Below are positions 57,716 through 64,000 of a stretch of 64,000 bases of DNA, in pieces. The notes under the pieces were generated by a model that had not been told where the DNA came from, made no database searches, and saw nothing but the letters and a program-made list of their open reading frames with translations. Position 1 is the first letter of the stretch; each line of letters starts with the position of its first letter. The DNA is from Daphnia carinata (lineage: Eukaryota > Arthropoda > Branchiopoda > Diplostraca > Daphniidae): NCBI RefSeq assembly GCF_022539665.2, contig NC_081338.1, forward strand, positions 806,001 through 870,000. Direction: 5' to 3'. The translations under genes were made by a program, and so were the position numbers.

Positions 57716-58788
57716 CAATCTAATGCTTCGTTGAAATTCGCAATTTTATCATCGGAAGAATTTCATCTACAATTGTAGTAGAAGACAGTGCAACAGTTTG
57801 TGGATAAGCTGCAGTTATTTCTTCAAACGTTGCGGATGACTCCATTGCAACAGTCTTTTTCACAGTTGAAAATTTTTTACACATCCATGCTAATTTTCGA
57901 ATATGTTTGCGCCGCACATCTTCAAGTGTACCCGCATTGATACTGCTTGTTTCTTATTTTAGTTTTCTTACATTAGAGAGCTCTTTTCATGTTTCCGTCT
58001 GATCCTGTGGGAACGCTAACGTGTGCCATAATCTCTGAATTTGCTCATTTGGACTTGAGAATCTAAATTATCAACAGCTGAAATGAAGAGAGCGAATTCA
58101 AATATTTTGCTGGGGATACAGGAGGTATGTGACATTTCTAAAAAATAGATTTGGTTTCATTGTGTGCTGTGGGATTGTAAAATGCTCTATAAATGTCTTC
58201 ACACCCTTTTATCAATAAATAGCGAATTCCATATTCCAGTTGATTAGACGTATTTCAAACTGCACACGTACTGCATCACGAATTTTGTTGAAATTTACGG
58301 TATCAATACTTTGACTATGGAACTGTCGTTATAGAACAAGCAAACCTTGTCGTATTATATGTAGTTGCAAAACGATTTCACAGTTGACATTTAGATGATG
58401 GCCATTCCGGAAAAGGAAATCAAGTCCCAAGGGTTTAATTTGTTTCCAAATAAAACAAAAATATTGTTTCCAAAAAGTCTCAGTTAATTGGTCTTAGGCG
58501 TTTGGTAACAATTCTTCTCTCATTATCAGCAGCGTGCGTCGCCCACAGTAAAACCAAACGCAGGGCCAGCGCTTATCGTTGTTGCGCTATCTTTCTACAT
58601 ATCAGCCCCTGTTACAAATATGTTGCTACAGGAAATGCAGATAACAGACGTTGCAGCGCAATAGACTCGTTCCTGTTTCAGGTAAAACTACGTTAGTGTC
58701 TTAGGTGCAAGATCAGTCAACAGCGATATTGGCACCCAGCCATTTTTACCATTTCGGAGGATTAAGCTGTGAACAGTCATTTTTTAAA
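57716..58788. other. Mad 3' flank and tetraspanin upstream region
   Basis: No gene recognised. A 65-codon minus-strand open stretch at 57,720-57,917 abuts the Mad stop but has no domain. The tetraspanin promoter should lie in the last few hundred bases. An AATAAA at about 58,213 could end the Mad transcript. Confidence 0.45.
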
Positions 58789-60258
58789 ATGGCGGGAGTA
58801 GGAAGTGGATGGCCTAAAAGCGAACGTGCTCTACTTTGCATGAAGTACTTTCTCTTTGTGTTCAACGTTCTCTCTTTTGTAAGTATTAGCTGTTGCTTTC
58901 GTTTTAATTTGGAGGGGCTAAGTTTTGACATGAGTAGTTGGTTAATCGCATGGAGCGATCGTGCAAATGAAAAGGTGTAAAACAAAAGGTAAAAAAAGGA
59001 ATGAAATATGTACAGTAACACGAGTTACAGTTACATATTTAACGGATACCCAATTTCGCTGGTCGCCGATACGCAGCAACGCCTACCTGCCCCAATGTCT
59101 ACGAGTAACATAACTGATAAATTTTATGGCGAGATAACAGCCCAGAAAACGCGTTACATTTAAAGGAATCTTGCAACCGCCAACGAAGTCTTGGTTTATT
59201 CAAACATTTGAATGTTGAAATTTTCCCTTAGTTAACAGCTGTCGTCATTCTCACGCTTGGATTATGGATCCGCTACGATTGGGATTTCAAACATTACATC
59301 CTAGAATTGCGACTTTACCAATTCTGGACAGGAGTTTATATATTGATTGCTGCAGCTTCTATTGTTATGGCTATTTCTTTTCTTGGTTGCTGTGGAGCAA
59401 TAATGGAAAACCCTACCGTTCTCGGTCTGGTAAATATAAGAAAGAACAAATTAATACTATTACAACTCCGGACTACGTTTTTAAACTTAGCCGTCCGGAT
59501 AAATGTTTGGTTGAAAGACAAGTTGTAGAAATGAATCTGCACCGTTTTATTTTGTATTTCGTCTCTGCGTGTTGTAGTACGGTGTGTTGCTCATCGTATG
59601 TTTCCTTTTGGAAATCGCTGGGGTGGCTTACCTTTTGAATAATGGAACATTGTGGTCCAATGTAACTTGGTGGCTACGCGACCGCTTCTATGAGCTAATT
59701 TACGTAAGCGACACTAACGCAAGAGAAGCTCGAATCTTACGCATCATCCAAGAAGAGGTAAATTACCATAACAGTTATTTCTGTTTAATTTTATTTAGCT
59801 TTTTCTCTTTTTGTTTATTCACCTTTCTTTAAATCTGTTTCCCTAATAGATTGGTTGCTGCGGTTCGTACAGCTCGCTAGATTACATTAGAGTTTACAAG
59901 CCTGTGCCTAATGAGTGCAGAGATAAAGCGACCGGGAATGAATATCTTGACGGGTGTTACATTCGAATGTCCCGGTATCTAGAGGAACGCAGTGGTTGGA
60001 TCGCTGGGATATCCTTATTTCTTGCAGTCTTGCAAGTAAGTTATTCACACTAAAAAAAAAAAAAATCTTAACGGGAATAAGAAAACAGATAACTAAAATG
60101 GTGCAATGCGTGTATGGCTAACACGTTGGGTTTGTCTTTCTGTCGACTTTGCTTACCAGATTTTTGGCATTACGGCAAGCCTTACTATGCGGCACACCCT
60201 ACGCAAGCTTGAAAGTGAAGGAAAGGTATATAATCCTGTGAAGAAGTCCAAAGCCTAA
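58789..60258 (+). CDS. Tetraspanin-family membrane protein
   Basis: Five exons, 58,789-58,878, 59,232-59,429, 59,578-59,757, 59,850-60,035 and 60,160-60,258, splice cleanly to 250 residues, the usual tetraspanin size. The product has a short basic N-terminus (ERALLCMKYFLFVFNVLSFL, the conserved KYxLFxFN at the start of helix 1), helix 2 (IAAASIVMAISFLGCCGAIM, with the family's polar GCCGA turn), helix 3 (YGVLLIVCFLLEIAGVAYLL) and helix 4 (SGWIAGISLFLAVLQIFGIT). The large extracellular loop contains the defining CCG motif (IGCCGSYSSLDY) plus two more cysteines (NEC, DGC), a four-cysteine loop. A possible N-glycosylation site NGTL lies early in that loop. Tetraspanins organise membrane microdomains with partner proteins; the specific paralogue is not assignable from sequence alone. 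Confidence 0.95.
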
Positions 60259-60469
60259 ATTTTTCGTTGCATATTTTCCATTCACATTATTTTGAAGCAT
60301 TTAGCTGCTTAAACACGATTAAGTCTAATAGATTTCATTTGAATCACTATCTTATTCAACATATTGCCGACACATTAGTAAACAAACCAAAGAAAATACA
60401 CCGCAAGTTGTGAACATATTTTGTTTATTCTGAACGTAGTTCTACTGGTGGCTGGTTAGTATTGTTTTC

Positions 60470-60755
60470 CATGTTATGTACAGTATCCTGCACAAAAAGA
60501 AGAACACCCGATTTAATTTTTAAAAGCCATCTATGGGCAAAATATATTAATTATTGACCTTTTTTAGATAGAGTTAGGGCGGGTTTGGCGCAAAAACGCT
60601 ATAAGTTGGGAAGGGTAGTTTAAGTCCAGACACCTCTTGCTAATGCCTCAGGTGTTACGAAAAAGGTCTGAAAAAAGTAGTCTAGTCTTTTTTTGTTAGA
60701 CCCCCAACCCCCATGCCCCAGGCTAAGATGAAAAATATGCATTAAACACATTGTC
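60470..60755. repeat. Direct repeat unit A
   Basis: About 285 bp repeated in the same orientation at 61,335-61,610. Shared blocks include AAGCCATCTATGGG, TTTGGCGCAAAAACGC, AAGTTGGGAAGGGTAGTTTA and CCCCCAACCCCCAT. Divergence is moderate. Confidence 0.9.
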
Positions 60756-60934
60756 ATCCTCAGTCACCCGCTTTGGTCACTAGCAACTTCACAGCTCTTG
60801 GAAAAAAAATTCACCTTATATTGAGTTTGAACCATTGCAATCCGTATCTGACTCCGACCCTATTCCACCGAGCTATTATCTCTTGTTATACATGTCTATA
60901 TTTTCGCTTATAATATAGAGGATGAATGAAGAAA

Positions 60935-61265
60935 AAATGATGTGCTATATGCTGTCGAACTAATTAGTCATTATGGGGCCTAAGCGGCGAGCATCGGCTT
61001 GCGACGCGGGAGATCGGTGTTCAAGACTTCACATAGTAAATTACTTTCATACATCATGTCGTTCTGAAGCATCGTTTGTAAATAATATAACTTACAAATA
61101 GTAAAAAATTTTCTCCTTCAACCTCCATGAAATAAACGATTATATAGGTATTCATAAGACGAGGTTTTGAGAAATTGTAGCTCAGTGGTAGAAGTTCATA
61201 TTCATTCACGGATAGCAGTGGTTCGATCCCGAAATGAAACGAAATTTTTCCCGCGCTGTAAGGGC
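60935..61265. repeat. Inverted repeat, left arm
   Basis: About 330 bp that recur inverted at 61,645-61,975. Shared blocks are CATTATGGGGC, ACATCATGTCGTT, TTCAACCTCCATGAAATAAA and CCCGAAATGAAACGAAAT. Repeat A's second copy lies in the loop between the arms. Confidence 0.88.
61178..61244 (+). repeat. tRNA-like sequence (SINE head?)
   Basis: Carries an internal promoter A-box-like TAGCTCAGTGGTAGA and a B-box-like GGTTCGATCCC at tRNA spacing, but the acceptor stem does not pair convincingly, so I do not call a functional tRNA. It is part of the left inverted arm. Confidence 0.6.
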
Positions 61266-61334
61266 CCTGTTGAACAAAGTGGGTGACTGAGGATGATATT
61301 TTTTTCATTAGATATTTTTCATCTGTGTTCTATT

Positions 61335-61610
61335 TTTTCATGCTGTACAATATCCTGGACAAAAAAAAGAAAACCCGATTTAATTTGAAAAAGCCATCTA
61401 TGGGTAAAATATGTGAATTTTTTACCTTTTTTAAATAGGGTCGGCCTGTGTTTGGCGCAAAAACGCAATAAGTTGGGAAGGGTAGTTTAAGTCCAGACAC
61501 CTTTTGCTAATGCCCCAGGTATTACGAAAACTGTCTGGAAAAAGTAGAGTCTAATCTTTTTTTGTTAGGCCCCCAACCCCCATCCCCCAGGCAAAGATGA
61601 AAAATATCTA
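61335..61610. repeat. Direct repeat unit A, second copy
   Basis: Same orientation as 60,470-60,755. It sits between the two arms of the inverted repeat. Confidence 0.9.
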
Positions 61611-61644
61611 AAAAAACTTGGTCAACAGTGACTTTACAGCGCGG

Positions 61645-61975
61645 GAAAAATTTCGTTTCATTTCGGGATTGAACCACTGCTATACGTGTCCTAGTACGAA
61701 CCTATACCACTAAGCTATAAGTTCTTAGGAAATCGTCTTACAAATATCTTTATAATCGTTTATTTCATGGAGGTTGAAGGGAAATTTTTTTTACTATTTA
61801 TAAGTTATATTATTTACAAACGAAGCTTCAAAACGACATGATGTATAAAAGTAATTATCAATGTGAAGTTTTGAACACCAACCTCCCGCATCGCAAGCCG
61901 ATACACACCGCTTACGCCCCATAATGACTAAACGAATCGACAGTATATAGCATATAATTTTTTTCCTTTATCCTT
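61645..61975. repeat. Inverted repeat, right arm with tRNA-like box
   Basis: Inverted copy of 60,935-61,265. On the minus strand its tRNA-like part (about 61,728-61,662) has TAGCTTAGTGGTATA and GGTTCAATCCC. A third, more decayed tRNA-like sequence lies at about 60,815-60,885 on the minus strand. Confidence 0.88.
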
Positions 61976-61989
61976 TATGTTAATATTAT

Positions 61990-64000
61990 ATTAATACGCT
62001 ATGAAAATATAGACATGTATAATAAGTCTTCTTTTTGTGCAGGATACTGTACCTGTTAGCACACAGAGCGCAAACACTAGATAAGTGGATAGGGTTTCTT
62101 TTGCGACGTGCGCACTATGGTTATTCGAAGTAAGCCAGTAAGTTCCGTTGAAATATCAACAACGGTTTGAGAAATAAAAAATACATAAATTTTCCTCTTT
62201 GCCCGATGGAAGATTATACTTCAATTACCTTTGAAACATTTTTTTCCTTAAACAAACAAACAAGCAAAATTGAAAAATTTGACTAATCTAAAGTCTTTTG
62301 TTTGCTATCGTTTCTTAGCAGTTTTTTACCGGGTGATAATTTTAAATCGCTTAGTATAAATTTTTTGACGACACCTATGATTGAGGCGAGTCTTATTTGG
62401 CCACATGAGGCAAGTTGCCTTCTATTTTTACGGTTTTTAAAGCCGTGAAGTTGTTGCCTGACTTTCAGTTTCATGTGGTAGTTGTCCAGTATAAGACGGT
62501 TAGATCTTAAGTTTGTAAAACCCTAACATTCTTTGCATAAAGTACTTCGCCTGGAGATGAATTTTTCTATCTGGAATAGGACTCGGCCCCAGATTACTGG
62601 AGACGGGCTTACTAACGGGCCCGCCACCATCTTCCGGCAGTAACCCGTGGCGAAATCTAGTCAGACTTCCTTTTTTATTTTTTATTGGCCTGTATTTTTG
62701 TACGAAAACAGTGCTTTACTGCATCGTTTCATTAAAACACCAACAATAACTTGCAATATTCGTCGTATTGAAGAGATGGGGCGAATGTTTTTGTATTAAA
62801 ACTCCATTTTAAATGCATGGGATATCGATATTGCACACAACTGGAATGAGCAATTTACGCTGCTATAGGAACCATTTGTACCAATTCTTTTGTTTTTCTA
62901 AATGTAACTTATTCTTGTAACGAATGAAGACCAACAATAAAAAAACGGGTAGCTAAAGGGTAGCTTTTATTTTTAGACTGGAATCAATTAGAAGATTCGA
63001 AAACAAGAAAATGGGAGAGGAAAGAAAAAAAACCTTACTACCCTGTGCCAATCCTTACTACTCTCCTCGATTGTTCTACTGGAGATATTTACTAGAAGCG
63101 CCTTAAAGAAGACAAGGCCAAGAGGGATTTCGTGTTTGGCACAAAAGAACTATGAAAAAAAAAAAACGATTGAGTTCGAGAGGATCAGTTACTTACGGAA
63201 GAAATGTATTGGTATTATTAAACACTGCATACAACTTGGAAAATTTAGAGCAACAATAGAACGCAATTCGTTCGTGTCACACACCTGCAATTGCAAAAAT
63301 ATTTGATCCAAAATGTTACGCGGCATGGACGATGCCACCACCTAGGCGTTCGATGAATCTCGAGTTCTCATTATCATGGCCATTTGCATACTTCAAGACT
63401 GAAATTGAAAAATATAGTTGACGAAGCATGAGATTCATCTTCATACCTTGCCCCTCCTCCATTCACGGACACACAAGTAGTTAAACGTGCCAAATGGTGG
63501 ATCGAATTCTTTCAAACACTGGAGCTATTTGTTAATCCGTCTTCCCCGTCTAAAGTTATTGCTCGTTACTGGACGAAGCTCCCAAAACATGTGAAGGAGG
63601 TAACGCTGCTTGTTGCAGTTCGTTAAACGAAGTTTCCAAACACTGGTGCAGTTCAGCGTAGCTTACAACAAGAACGTTTTGTTGATCTCGCGAAGTTAAA
63701 CAAATCTGCATTGTAAAAACATAAAATCGACAAAAAAAAACTTTAAAGCAAGTAAAAAAATTAACTGCAAGGCTTGCCGACTCTCAGATGGGGGTGTCTC
63801 TCTTTAATTTAGTTTGCAGTTAGATATTAGTTAATTTATCATTATTATCACCACTGTTTTATTTTTGTTGGGGTTTGAGGATGGTTTTCCTCCCTGCTTC
63901 AGCACAGGGAGCCTCCACATCTTTTTTAAAAGGTATATGAAAGACCTTCCGAGTCGGCAGACCCTGATTAATTAACAAGTCTTCCCAAAACATACATACT
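61990..64000. other. No gene recognised
   Basis: Mostly AT-rich non-coding. An open plus-strand piece at about 63,447-63,600 (AKWWIEFFQTLELFVNPSSP) ends at a possible GTAACG donor and may be an exon or a transposon fragment; I recognise no domain in it. Confidence 0.35.

Noticed and set aside
57720-57917. Minus-strand 65-codon gene abutting the Mad stop
   Set aside because: No domain, no splice continuation, and it overlaps the expected Mad 3' untranslated region.
61178-61244. Functional tRNA gene
   Set aside because: A and B boxes are present but the acceptor and anticodon stems do not pair, and near copies are inverted and diverged, which fits a SINE-like repeat.

Overview
This is eukaryotic nuclear DNA. 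It is AT-rich, genes are split by short GT-AG introns (about 50-100 bp in the conserved genes, longer in the tetraspanin), and the three clear host genes are animal genes: the spliceosome factor Slu7, the BMP-pathway R-Smad Mad (Smad1/5/8) and a tetraspanin. An arthropod, perhaps a branchiopod crustacean such as Daphnia, fits the small introns and the many BEL/Pao elements. The species is an inference and is not shown directly.

Region by region. 1-7 kb: relics of a Tc1-like transposase, a pipsqueak-type helix-turn-helix fragment and a reverse-oriented Ty3/gypsy pol, then 3 kb with nothing recognisable. 7.5-11.9 kb: a Mutator-like (MULE) element with hairpin-shaped terminal repeats, a MULE transposase and a C48 (Ulp1-like) cysteine protease. 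11.9-15.8 kb: a KDZ relic, an unidentified multi-exon minus-strand gene and blank AT-rich DNA. 15.8-39.4 kb: one decayed minus-strand KDZ (Kyakuja/Dileera/Zisupton-type) transposase gene blown apart by three later insertions. These are a 3.77 kb element at 16,013-19,779 (8-bp target duplication, with a hAT transposase inside), BEL/Pao element 1 at 21,490-29,106 (5-bp duplication) and BEL/Pao element 2 at 29,204-38,128 (5-bp duplication). BEL 2 itself contains a 1.44 kb insertion with TA flanks. Removing each insertion plus one copy of its target duplication rejoins the KDZ reading frame, which fixes the boundaries and the order of events. 39.5-42.2 kb: a third, older minus-strand BEL/Pao relic. 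43.0-46.7 kb: a PIF/Harbinger element with both expected genes (HARBI1-like nuclease and Myb/SANT-like protein), matching terminal repeats and a 3-bp duplication. 47.3-50.2 kb: a second MULE with C-rich terminal repeats. 51.5-52.7 kb: a probable solo LTR and a gypsy protease relic.

53.2-60.3 kb is the host-gene island. Slu7 (minus) and Mad (plus) are divergent across an 810-bp intergenic region that holds a cluster of TTGCAACGAAAT-type inverted repeats. A five-exon tetraspanin follows. 60.4-62.0 kb is a nested direct and inverted repeat with tRNA-like boxes. The last 2 kb holds no gene I can name.

The most unusual signal is a family of GAAATAGGACTG/GAAATAGGACC iterons arranged as perfect or near-perfect hairpins. 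They form the terminal repeats of the 3.77 kb element and recur at 7.0, 30.0 and 43.0 kb, with weaker traces at 42.7 and 46.8 kb. They look like transposase-binding arrays of a DNA transposon family.
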